Shown: positions 44,613 to 52,678 of the stretch, piece by piece | How positions within the stretch are numbered: position 1 is the first letter of the stretch | Layout of the letters: the number at the start of each line of letters is the position of its first letter | Source of the DNA: Clostridiales bacterium | Lineage (GTDB): Bacteria > Bacillota > Clostridia > Lachnospirales > Lachnospiraceae | DNA: 64,000 nucleotides | Assembly (NCBI GenBank): GCA_021203365.1 | Contig: JAJQBI010000079.1 | Span: 1 to 64,000 of the forward strand | Direction: 5' to 3' | Program-made: the position numbers and the translations under genes | Notes under the pieces: generated by a model | Told to the model about the DNA's origin: nothing | Database searches by the model: none | Seen by the model: only the letters and a program-made list of their open reading frames with translations

Positions 44613-46328
44613 GTGAATACAAAGATGCTTCCGATAGGAGTCGATGACTTTCGAAAAATCCGGACGGAAGGTTATTATTACGTAGATAAAACCAGTTTTA
44701 TCAGGGATTTGCTGCAAAACCGGGGAGAAGTAAACCTGTTCACACGTCCGCGACGCTTTGGCAAAAGCCTGAATATGAGTATGTTAAAACATTTTTTTGA
44801 AATAGGCACAGACAAAAAACTGTTTGAAGGTCTGGCCATTTCTAAAGAAACGGAGCTGTATGAAACATATATGGGGCAGTTCCCTGTGATTTTCATCAGT
44901 TTAAAAACTGCCCACGGAAACAGTTATGAGTTCGCCAAGAATGAGCTCTGTACTATTATTGCAAATGAAGCGTTAAGATTTCGTTTTCTTCTTGACAGTG
45001 ATAAGCTTTATGAGGAAGAAAAAAGCCTGTATCGTCAGCTTATTCATGTTGATACGTCTTTAAAAAGTGCTTTCGCCATGTCTGAAGCTACTATCACCAG
45101 CAGCCTGAAAACGTTGTCCCGTCTTCTGGAAAAGCACTATGGGCGAAAGGTTATCATTCTGATTGATGAATACGATGTTCCTCTGGCGAAAGCGAATTCA
45201 GCCGGATACTATGATGAAATGATTGTCCTGATCCGAAACATGCTGGACGCCGCGTTAAAAACAAACGAAAGTCTCTATTTTGCAGTGATGACGGGATGCC
45301 TGAGAGTTTCAAAGGAAAGTATTTTTACCGGCCTGAATAATCTGAAAATATATTCACTTTTAGACGCAGAATGTGATGAACGTTTTGGATTTACCGATGC
45401 CGAGGTTCGACAGATTTTGGACTTTTATGGGCTTTCCGAATACTATAATACTACGAAAGAATGGTATGATGGATACAGGATTTCCAATGCATATGTCTAT
45501 AATCCCTGGGATGTCATCAATTGGTGCAGCCAATTACTGAGTAATCCAGACAAAAAGCCAAAAAGCTATTGGAAAAACTCCAGCAGTAATGAAGAAGTCA
45601 AAAAATTCATCCGCCGGATGGGAAACGGTGTGACGAAAGCTCAGATTGAACGGTTGATTTCCGGAGAGACTGTCCAGAAGACAATCGAAGAACAGCTGAC
45701 CTACAATACCATGTACGACAGCGTAGAGAATATGTGGAGCCTGCTCTTTGCAACCGGCTACCTGACTCCTGCTGAGATACCGGATGGAAATCTGGTTCGC
45801 CTGAAAATCCCGAATAACGAAGTCCGTGATATTTTCAGCGGCTTTATCCTGGAACTGTTTGAGGAAAAAGTGGCGGAGGATGGAACTCTGGTGACAGAAT
45901 TCTGTACTGCATTGAAAAACGGCGATACGGCTGATGTTGAGTGCGTGTTCATGAAAGCTATGGGAAAAACCATCAGCATCCGCGATACGGCTGTAAGAAA
46001 AGAATTCAAAGAAAATTTCTACCATGGCCTGATCCTCGGAATCCTGCTCTTTAAAAGCGATTGGGGCGTTACCTCAAACCGGGAATCCGGAAATGGCTAT
46101 TACGATCTTCAGATAGAGATTGAAGAGGAAGAAATCGGCATTATCATCGAGATAAAATATGCAGAGGGCGGAGATCTTGATGCGGCATGTACAGAGGCCC
46201 TGGATCAGATCAATAAAAATAACTATACCGCCGAATTGAAAGAAGATGATATGCACATTATTCTCAAATATGGCATCGCCTGCTTCAAAAAGCAGTGCAA
46301 GGCAGTTTTAGAACGGGAATCCTTTTAA
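44613..46328 (+). CDS. AAA-ATPase-like / PD-(D/E)XK nuclease-fold protein (DUF1703 type), copy 1
   Basis: 571 residues, GTG start with AGGAGG 7 bases upstream. N-terminal PF09820-type ATPase: IGVDDFRKIRTEGYYYVDKT, NLFTRPRRFGKSLNMSML (Walker A-like RRFGKS), VIILIDEYDVPLAKA (Walker B). The C-terminal ~100 residues form a PD-(D/E)XK_9 nuclease fold, with GNGYYDLQIEIEEEEIGI and IIEIKYAEGG giving the D...ExK catalytic residues. The family is very abundant in gut Firmicutes and Bacteroidetes, often many copies per genome, function unproven. A close paralogue lies at 52679..54379 in the same element. Confidence 0.9.
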   Translation: MNTKMLPIGVDDFRKIRTEGYYYVDKTSFIRDLLQNRGEVNLFTRPRRFGKSLNMSMLKHFFEIGTDKKLFEGLAISKETELYETYMGQFPVIFISLKTAHGNSYEFAKNELCTIIANEALRFRFLLDSDKLYEEEKSLYRQLIHVDTSLKSAFAMSEATITSSLKTLSRLLEKHYGRKVIILIDEYDVPLAKANSAGYYDEMIVLIRNMLDAALKTNESLYFAVMTGCLRVSKESIFTGLNNLKIYSLLDAECDERFGFTDAEVRQILDFYGLSEYYNTTKEWYDGYRISNAYVYNPWDVINWCSQLLSNPDKKPKSYWKNSSSNEEVKKFIRRMGNGVTKAQIERLISGETVQKTIEEQLTYNTMYDSVENMWSLLFATGYLTPAEIPDGNLVRLKIPNNEVRDIFSGFILELFEEKVAEDGTLVTEFCTALKNGDTADVECVFMKAMGKTISIRDTAVRKEFKENFYHGLILGILLFKSDWGVTSNRESGNGYYDLQIEIEEEEIGIIIEIKYAEGGDLDAACTEALDQINKNNYTAELKEDDMHIILKYGIACFKKQCKAVLERESF

Positions 46329-46381
46329 TTCCCTTTAAATATAGTGCAGACAATAGAAATGTCCTTCGCTCCGCTGACACT

Positions 46382-46420
46382 GGCGAACAGGTTGTTTTAA
46401 TCGGCTTGTTCGCCTGTTTT
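46382..46420 (+). terminator. Terminator after first DUF1703-type gene
   Basis: GGCGAACA and TGTTCGCC form an 8-bp stem, followed by TGTTTTTCTATT. Lies 54 bases after the stop codon and overlaps the 3' end of the converging small gene. Confidence 0.7.
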
Positions 46421-46612
46421 TCTATTCGAGACAGTTTCAATAACCGCGTCGAGCAGATACTCTTTCTGAGCGGAAGGACAATTCAGCTTCTTTATGTGCA
46501 GGCTGACAGTTTCTGCATGGATACCGGCAACACGCTTTGCCAGTTCTTTTTTCCCCGCTTCTGTTCCTGGATAATGAACAATCACATGGATTTCAGCTCT
46601 TTTTCTTGCCAT
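46397..46612 (-). CDS. Small conserved protein, function unknown
   Basis: 71 residues from ATG 46612, with AGGGGGTG upstream. MARKRAEIHVIVHYPGTEAG, KKELAKRVAGIHAETV and KKLNCPSAQKEYLLDAV. I recall similar short proteins near conjugative or recombinase-bearing elements in Firmicutes, but cannot name a family. The even charge pattern and good ribosome site support a real gene. It converges with the DUF1703-type gene. Confidence 0.5.
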   Translation of the reverse strand: MARKRAEIHVIVHYPGTEAGKKELAKRVAGIHAETVSLHIKKLNCPSAQKEYLLDAVIETVSNRKTGEQAD

Positions 46613-46752
46613 AACAGGCACCCCCTGGTATTTCAGTTTATGTAAGAAAAGTTGTCCGCTATTCCCTCGGAACATGGTGGGGTTTGTGTTTCAGATCTGC
46701 ACTTAGTGCTGATTGACTGAGGTGACGAATCAGGGACACTTTTAAAAAAAGT

Positions 46753-46790
46753 AAAAAAGAACCTCCCCGGAAAGACTCCGAAAAGGTTCC
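46753..46790 (-). terminator. Terminator after fucokinase fusion gene
   Basis: Minus strand GAACCT and AGGTTC close a stem with inner pairing CGGAGTCTTTCCG, followed by TTTTTTAC. Placed 33 bases after the stop of the fucokinase gene. Confidence 0.8.
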
Positions 46791-46822
46791 TGAAATACAG
46801 TTTCCCATAAAGGATTCTACAT

Positions 46823-49765
46823 TTACACAAATTTACAATCCCATACATCAACGCCGCTGTCCTGAAAAACTTCATTCAGACGTTTGCGCAAATCATCCTT
46901 TGAGACTCCTTTTTTAAGGATTACCTGCAGGAATCCGCCGCCGCCGGCTCCGCAGATCATTTTTCCATCTATCAGATCATCCATCACGGAAAAGATCTGA
47001 TCAATACAGGTGTTTGTGCTGCCCGCATCAATATGCTGGCTTTCAACCCAGTGTTCCGTTAAAAGGTCCGCAAAGCCATCCACATTTCCTTTTTCAAGCT
47101 CAAACCGCATTAACACTGCAAGCTGCTGGATCTTATAATGAGCCATTATGGAAGTTTTATCGTTGCATATATATTTGCCAACTACATCACGGAGGAGATT
47201 CCTTGCCAGACGTCTCTGTCCGGTATAGATGAGTGCAAATCTGTCGTTTAGTTCCGCAATGGTTTCTTCACTGACTGCAAGCGGAGTGCAGACGATTTTC
47301 TGCGCAAGCCCCGGTCTTGCTGTAACCATTTTCAGTCCAGGCACTATACCTCCAACCTGATCCTGCCATCCTCCGCCTGTGGACATAAGCTGTTCCATAC
47401 AAAGAACCCGCTCAAACACTTCATCATCGGAAGGCTCCTGTCCCATAGCTTTCAGCAGAGCTTTCACACAGGCCCCTGCCAGAATAGAGCTTGTGCCAAG
47501 ACCGCTTCCTTTAGGGATATCAATCACCCGGGTGTTCATATACATACCACAGCCAAGACGTAAACATATATCCGAAAGAGAAATCATAACTCCATTTTCA
47601 GCGGAATCCTTCGCCGGTATTACTCCGCAGGCAATCAGGGCCGCCTTGTGCAAAGCAAAGGGATCGGATGGGCTGCGGCAGTCCTGAAGCTGGGACAAAA
47701 CGTCAAATTCCTTATAACTGCCTATATCTGTGCTTGCCAGAGCAATGACAGGTTTATCCAGACGTTTCACCGTAACCTCTATCGGAAGCCGCCCGTGGAT
47801 AGAAATTGCAGCATTGAGCACCGTCCCGCCATTTTCCATGCAATATGGAGGTGTATCACTCCATCCCCCGCCCCAGTTCACCCGAACCGGCAGATTTACA
47901 ATCACATCCTGTTTCAGCTGATATTCGGTAAAATGAACACTTTCCATTGCGGCGGAAAGAGTCGCATCACAGATCGCAGAAAAGCACTTATCAATGTACT
48001 GCTCTTCATCTGTAATTTTCCATAAATAGCTGTAAATACGGATCAGCCGGCTGAATTCCTCCAGATTTTCAATGTTTTGTTTCCTGGCTTTATTCAACAG
48101 ATACTCCACCGTATGGTGGTCGATTTCAGGATAGGCCTTTTTCACTTCCTCTGCCGGAATACCGTTTTCAATTTTCTCAAGTATGGCCTCAGCCACTACC
48201 TGCTCATATAAATTTTCCTGCCATGGAAGAATTGCAGTTACATCCGCCTGGTTAAAACTATCTTTAAGACTTATGAGTTCTGTGCTGGCATCTTTTGATT
48301 TTTCACCGGTAAATTTTTCCAGGGTCGCTTTTACTGCATCCTCGATTGTAAAGCATACAGGGTACAGATCTGCAGTCCAGAGCGTTTCACTGATTTCTTT
48401 TCCAAATAATCTGCTTTCTTTGGGATTGTCATCCACACCGTACATCCGGCAGACAAACCGTCCGCCCTTTAATTTTAAGCCATGCAGAACAACTCCATCG
48501 GGTACCGTTTCTCCGGTCAGGGTTACACCGGAAATTATACACTTCTTCCCAATCCTGCTGTAACGGTGAATACGGCTGTCTTCAATGTAACTGCCGGCTC
48601 CCACGGCTGCTCTTCGGCTGACATAGCTGTTGCTGACCGCAAAGCTCTGTGGAGCCAGATTGCTGTTCACTGTCCCTGACCAGTCCAGGAATCGGTATTC
48701 ATCCATCCCGTCTGTCATTAAATGAAGCAGCTCTTTAGTCGTACCAAAATGGATAAATGATGCCGGAGAGAGACGGATCAGTTTCATCGTATAAGGAGAA
48801 AGGACTCTCCATAATTCTGACCTGCAGTCATGAAGTTCCCCGGTAAAGGTTCCCTCAGGCTTTTCTTTATAGAATTGCTCCAGTGTGGATGCAGAGGCCA
48901 GCGGATATAAAAAGTCAGCATAAAAAGACAGACAGGCGTCTGCATTGACAAATCTGTGATAGTTTTCCTCCGTCTCTACTAAGGAATACAGATCTGAAAG
49001 AAGATCTGGCCGCAGGATCACAGCTCCTGTATCAATATCTACCTTCCCCCGATTATCGACTGCACCACAGGCGGAAAGCGTTTCAACCGTCTGTTTATGA
49101 AGAAAGTGACCGACATTCCCATCCTCATCCCGCAGATATACGCCATGATTTTTTCCGGTTTCCACCTTTTCCTTTATAGACAGCGCCGCCGCGCCTGCAC
49201 CATAGAAATCAATCTGCAGGGCATTGAACAACAGCAGCACATCCCCTGAGCATACCAGCATACCGTCACTGATCCGGCTGGTAACCGTACTCATTCCGAT
49301 CAGGAACTCATCAAACAGTGTTGAACGACGCCCATCCGGCAATAGCCGCGGCACGGGGGAGAACAGTTTGCCACAGGCAGAATACTGGGGAACCCGTTTG
49401 CTGTCTCCTCCGGAATGGATAACAAGAATTCGTTTTCCATCAAAAGGATTTTTCCCATCTCTGCATGCCAGATGCTTCTTCTCTTCCTCTGCTGCAAACC
49501 GGATCGCAGAGAAGGTTGCTCCGCCGCTGCCCACACGCTGACCGTCCAGATCCGGGAGAATTGCATAGTGGGTTCTGTCAGGGATCTGTTTGTTTTTAAG
49601 GCGATGGAAAATCTGTGTTTCGTAGGACTTCGCCTGTTCCATATTGCTGGCTGTTAAAATAACATAATCCCAGACAGGAAGCTTTTCATTATGCAGCGTT
49701 TCAATAAAATAATCAAGAGCATCCCGATAGGACTGCTGTTCAAAAAGTGTTGTGTACTGGTTCAT
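46823..49765 (-). CDS. fkp: Bifunctional fucokinase / fucose-1-phosphate guanylyltransferase-like enzyme
   Basis: 980 residues. Residues ~60-480 match the PF07959 pyrophosphorylase: LPDLDGQRVGSGGATFSAI and HSGGDSKRVPQYSACGKLF, then left-handed beta-helix turns (GAGSYIEDSRIHRYSRIG). The last ~360 residues are a GHMP kinase: VNWGGGWSDTPPYCMENGG, PKGSGLGTSSILAGACVKAL (ATP loop), GGGWQDQVGGIVPG and ICGAGGGGFLQ. This is the order of Bacteroides Fkp, which makes GDP-L-fucose from free fucose for glycoprotein and capsule. Related enzymes act on other sugars (e.g. heptoses), so the substrate is not certain. Terminator downstream; a partial repeat copy is just upstream. Confidence 0.85.
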   Translation of the reverse strand: MNQYTTLFEQQSYRDALDYFIETLHNEKLPVWDYVILTASNMEQAKSYETQIFHRLKNKQIPDRTHYAILPDLDGQRVGSGGATFSAIRFAAEEEKKHLACRDGKNPFDGKRILVIHSGGDSKRVPQYSACGKLFSPVPRLLPDGRRSTLFDEFLIGMSTVTSRISDGMLVCSGDVLLLFNALQIDFYGAGAAALSIKEKVETGKNHGVYLRDEDGNVGHFLHKQTVETLSACGAVDNRGKVDIDTGAVILRPDLLSDLYSLVETEENYHRFVNADACLSFYADFLYPLASASTLEQFYKEKPEGTFTGELHDCRSELWRVLSPYTMKLIRLSPASFIHFGTTKELLHLMTDGMDEYRFLDWSGTVNSNLAPQSFAVSNSYVSRRAAVGAGSYIEDSRIHRYSRIGKKCIISGVTLTGETVPDGVVLHGLKLKGGRFVCRMYGVDDNPKESRLFGKEISETLWTADLYPVCFTIEDAVKATLEKFTGEKSKDASTELISLKDSFNQADVTAILPWQENLYEQVVAEAILEKIENGIPAEEVKKAYPEIDHHTVEYLLNKARKQNIENLEEFSRLIRIYSYLWKITDEEQYIDKCFSAICDATLSAAMESVHFTEYQLKQDVIVNLPVRVNWGGGWSDTPPYCMENGGTVLNAAISIHGRLPIEVTVKRLDKPVIALASTDIGSYKEFDVLSQLQDCRSPSDPFALHKAALIACGVIPAKDSAENGVMISLSDICLRLGCGMYMNTRVIDIPKGSGLGTSSILAGACVKALLKAMGQEPSDDEVFERVLCMEQLMSTGGGWQDQVGGIVPGLKMVTARPGLAQKIVCTPLAVSEETIAELNDRFALIYTGQRRLARNLLRDVVGKYICNDKTSIMAHYKIQQLAVLMRFELEKGNVDGFADLLTEHWVESQHIDAGSTNTCIDQIFSVMDDLIDGKMICGAGGGGFLQVILKKGVSKDDLRKRLNEVFQDSGVDVWDCKFV

Positions 49766-49776
49766 GGTTTATGCAC

Positions 49777-49857
49777 CTTCCTCATGTTTTGGGCAGACCA
49801 GATGTCATAAATTGGAAAATAAATGTTCCATTCATGACCTTCTGGCCCTGATATCTT
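49777..49857 (-). repeat. Interspersed palindromic repeat, partial copy B
   Basis: Minus strand: GGCCAGAAGGTCATGAATGG, a short spacer, then CCAATTTATGACATCTGG and GCCCAAAACATGAGGAAGG. It equals the first hairpin of copy A (44383..44458) with a few changes that keep pairing in part. The GAGGAAGG at its end serves as ribosome site of the fucokinase gene, so the repeat forms the leader of that gene. Confidence 0.65.
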
Positions 49858-49940
49858 CGCATTGTAATCACACAGTAAACAATTGTAAGCTTCCCTTAAC
49901 TTTGAGTGCTAGAATCATATTAACCACTTTTAGCACAATA

Positions 49941-50822
49941 TTATCTTTTTTCAGTTTTATTGTTTCGCCACATTCTGCGGTATTCCCTGGGGGAAACTCC
50001 CTCTACCTTTTTGAAAATCCGGGCAAAATAATTCTGATCATCAATTCCGCAGTCAAAAGCAATCCCTTCAATTGATTTATCGGTAAACCGCAGCTGTTCT
50101 TTTGCCTTCGTTATGCGCACAGAATTAATATACACAGTCACCGTTACGCCAAACTGTTCTTTAAAGCATCTGGCAAGGTAGGATTTATGAATGTAAAACA
50201 TCTCAGACAACCCCTCCAGAGTCAGCTTTTCCCTGTAATGCCCGTCTATATAATCTTTGATTTCCAGTACATTTCGCTTTTGGGTTGGAGAAGGCAGCGG
50301 ATCCGGGTGCCAGGATTCGTCCATAATAAGCGTTATGAGAGAGGACAGTTTATCGTAAATGTGAATATCCCTAGTGTATTTATCAGAAGAGGCCAAGTGC
50401 ATAATCTCATTGAGCTGACACTCGTATGCGGTTATATCGTCAGGGTGAAAGACATCATACCCTCCGCGTTCTTTGTACTTATTGTATATTCCGTGAAGGT
50501 TAGAGCCAGAAAAATGGCACCATTTTAAGGACCAGAGACTTTCACTGCTTCCCTGGCTGTAAGGCTTGCGGCAGTCAATAAAAACGCAGTCCCCCTTATT
50601 CAGATCATACGAAGAACCTTCATATGTTAAATGACCAGAACCGTCTGTTACCAGAAAAAATAAATAGGATGCCAGATTGGTTCTTGAACTCATATGGGGA
50701 GATACCGCTTTCAGAGTACCGATTTCCTGAAGATATAAAAGATTTGTTCTTGCAAATTCCGATGGAGTATAAATAATCCGATTCGAGGAGACCAGTTCAT
50801 TTGTAAAAAAATTCGTACTCAA
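49941..50822 (-). CDS. AraC-family transcriptional regulator
   Basis: 293 residues. N-terminal cupin-like sensor (VTDGSGHLTYEGSSYDLNKG, FIDCRKPYSQGSS) and C-terminal double HTH: YIHKSYLARCFKEQFGVTV and FDCGIDDQNYFARIFKKVEG with SPREYRR. AraC regulators with this cupin usually sense sugars. It is upstream of, and in the same direction as, the fucokinase gene, so control of that gene is likely (inference). Confidence 0.9.
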   Translation of the reverse strand: MSTNFFTNELVSSNRIIYTPSEFARTNLLYLQEIGTLKAVSPHMSSRTNLASYLFFLVTDGSGHLTYEGSSYDLNKGDCVFIDCRKPYSQGSSESLWSLKWCHFSGSNLHGIYNKYKERGGYDVFHPDDITAYECQLNEIMHLASSDKYTRDIHIYDKLSSLITLIMDESWHPDPLPSPTQKRNVLEIKDYIDGHYREKLTLEGLSEMFYIHKSYLARCFKEQFGVTVTVYINSVRITKAKEQLRFTDKSIEGIAFDCGIDDQNYFARIFKKVEGVSPREYRRMWRNNKTEKR

Positions 50823-50893
50823 TTTTAAGCCTCAGTTCCTTTTTTCAATCCCAAGCTGATATATTCTGTGGATTAGCACATTATTGATTTTCC

Positions 50894-51273
50894 TCATTTG
50901 CCAATGGTTCCGCGGCTTTGGCCTCTGTGTTTAATCCTGTAGCAGATCCAGTAAATCAGACCGTAGTCAGCTCTCCATTTTTCCAGAGCCACCAGTTGCC
51001 CAACACATCGGATAAAGGATTCATCCACATATCTCTGTTAAGCAGGGTCCGGAAAAGAATCAATGTTGTATAGAACACAAGCAGAAATAAACGCCGGAAA
51101 CAGGACGATGTTTTAAAATTCTGTATCCATCTTCTCACTGAATCCTTCCAGTCATGTTCTTTTGCATACATCCAGAAGAACATGAAAAAAACTGATAAGA
51201 TGACTGCAAACCAGAATGGCTGGTAAAGTGCTGTGAGCACATTGGTAATAATATTTGAAATTATTTTAAGCAT
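50894..51273 (-). pseudogene. VanZ-like protein remnant with internal deletion
   Basis: The 105-codon frame matches the first ~105 residues of the VanZ protein at 21042..21632 (ALYQPFWFAVILSVFFMFFW; TLLNRDMWMNPLSDVLGNWW) and stops at 50956. In another frame directly after it, YGLIYWICYRIKH corresponds to the last residues of that protein (GGLIYWCGHKMKH). So some 65 codons are deleted with a frame change. Probably not functional. The copy shows that the element once held a capsule-type gene set. Confidence 0.75.
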
Positions 51274-51380
51274 TCACAGCACCACCTTTTCCAATTCTAT
51301 AAAACCAGATAAACACTTTTGGCAACGATTCGGCATTTTACATTCGGTCTCATGTATATTCTGATATTCATTTTTTATTT

Positions 51381-52313
51381 TCAAAGGTCACTGTACAAGT
51401 CCTCTGCATATTCGCCATTCTCAATTAACCTGCGAATACTGTCAACCACGGCCGGCTTATCTGCCTGGTAGGTTACTCCAAACCATTTATCATTTGTTTC
51501 CAGGACTTTTACCGTAACTTTTCCTTCCCGCAGCAGACCTCCTATGTGTGTAGGAAGAAGGTACTCTGCTTTTAGCGGGTTTGACGGAACGTCGTTCTGG
51601 AAGAAACCGATGAAGTCCTTTTCCAGTACATCCATGTACCAGGGAGTTTTCCCTTCCCTGGCCGGAAATCCCCAGAAGTTCATGGACACATAGCTTTCCG
51701 GATCAAGAGGAGATCCGTTTGCCTCGGCACCATTCTCCGTCTTTACAATATTACTGGTTTCTGCCACATCAATAACGTGGCTGTGTCCTTCGGCAACCTT
51801 GCACACACCCCTGGTAACGCCGCCATGTTCAGATAGTGTATTTTTCAAAATAAATCCGGCCATGGCGATCGCATTATCTGCGTGTGACAGTACAAGCCAG
51901 TCATGCATTTCCTTAAATCCGGCCTTCCCATAATAGTCATCCGCGTTGATTACAGCAAAGGGCTCATGGATAAGCGGCTTTGCTGCCAGGACAGCATGGC
52001 CGGTTCCCCATGGCTTTGTTCTGTCAGCCGGAAGCGGCGCAGGTATGTTTTCAAGTATCTGAAAAGTGTACTCCACCTCCACATCCAGTTTTTTGCATAC
52101 CTCCTCAACCCGGTCTCCAATGCGTTCCTTAAAGTCCTTTTCGATATCAGGCCGGATCACGAATATTATTTTATTAAAGCCGGCCTTAATCGCATCATGG
52201 ATTGAAAAGTCCATGATAATCTCGTTGTGCAGGCCTACGGGTTCCAGCTGCTTAATCCCGGCACCAAAACGAGAGCCAATGCCGGCAGCCATAATAAGTA
52301 ATGTTGTTTTCAT
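51381..52313 (-). CDS. Sugar-1-phosphate nucleotidyltransferase-like protein
   Basis: 310 residues, ATG after AAGAGGAG. TTLLIMAAGIGSRFGAGIKQ is the GxGxRF nucleotide-binding loop; KPWGTGHAVLAAKP and AVINADDYYGKAG carry the substrate and metal residues. The Rossmann part is followed by a short C-terminal region. Family PF00483; activates a sugar phosphate, identity unknown. With the fucokinase fusion it makes a second sugar-nucleotide gene in the element. Not closely similar to 19404..20138. Confidence 0.8.
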   Translation of the reverse strand: MKTTLLIMAAGIGSRFGAGIKQLEPVGLHNEIIMDFSIHDAIKAGFNKIIFVIRPDIEKDFKERIGDRVEEVCKKLDVEVEYTFQILENIPAPLPADRTKPWGTGHAVLAAKPLIHEPFAVINADDYYGKAGFKEMHDWLVLSHADNAIAMAGFILKNTLSEHGGVTRGVCKVAEGHSHVIDVAETSNIVKTENGAEANGSPLDPESYVSMNFWGFPAREGKTPWYMDVLEKDFIGFFQNDVPSNPLKAEYLLPTHIGGLLREGKVTVKVLETNDKWFGVTYQADKPAVVDSIRRLIENGEYAEDLYSDL

Positions 52314-52678
52314 CCGTATCTCCTCTTAGCTATCCCTTTATGGTTTCAATGTTTCCTGAGACTCTGTTATATCTCCATTTTGCCATGAAAATGCTTTTCA
52401 ATCAACCGTTATTTTGTTAATATCCAGTATAAAATATAAAAATGTATACCTTTTCGTTCATTTTAAGCGGTAACCTTTACCAATTTATCGATTTTACAAA
52501 AACAAAGGATTCCTGCCGAACGCAAACAAAAGATATATCCACGGAAATGTAATAAATAGGAGAAAGACCGGTTAAAATGTAAAAGCGAATGCGGAATGAA
52601 ACACACTTTCTGCCAATAGGAAGGATATTGTAAATCGAAATCCGTCTTTTTATTCTGTTTTTTGTCTTGCATTTCAGT
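52314..52678. other. AT-rich intergenic region, no feature recognised
   Basis: 365 bases between two leftward genes. A 69-codon minus-strand frame (52463..52672) has no ribosome site and an unconvincing composition. No clear promoter with consensus boxes, terminator or repeat was found. Confidence 0.5.
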
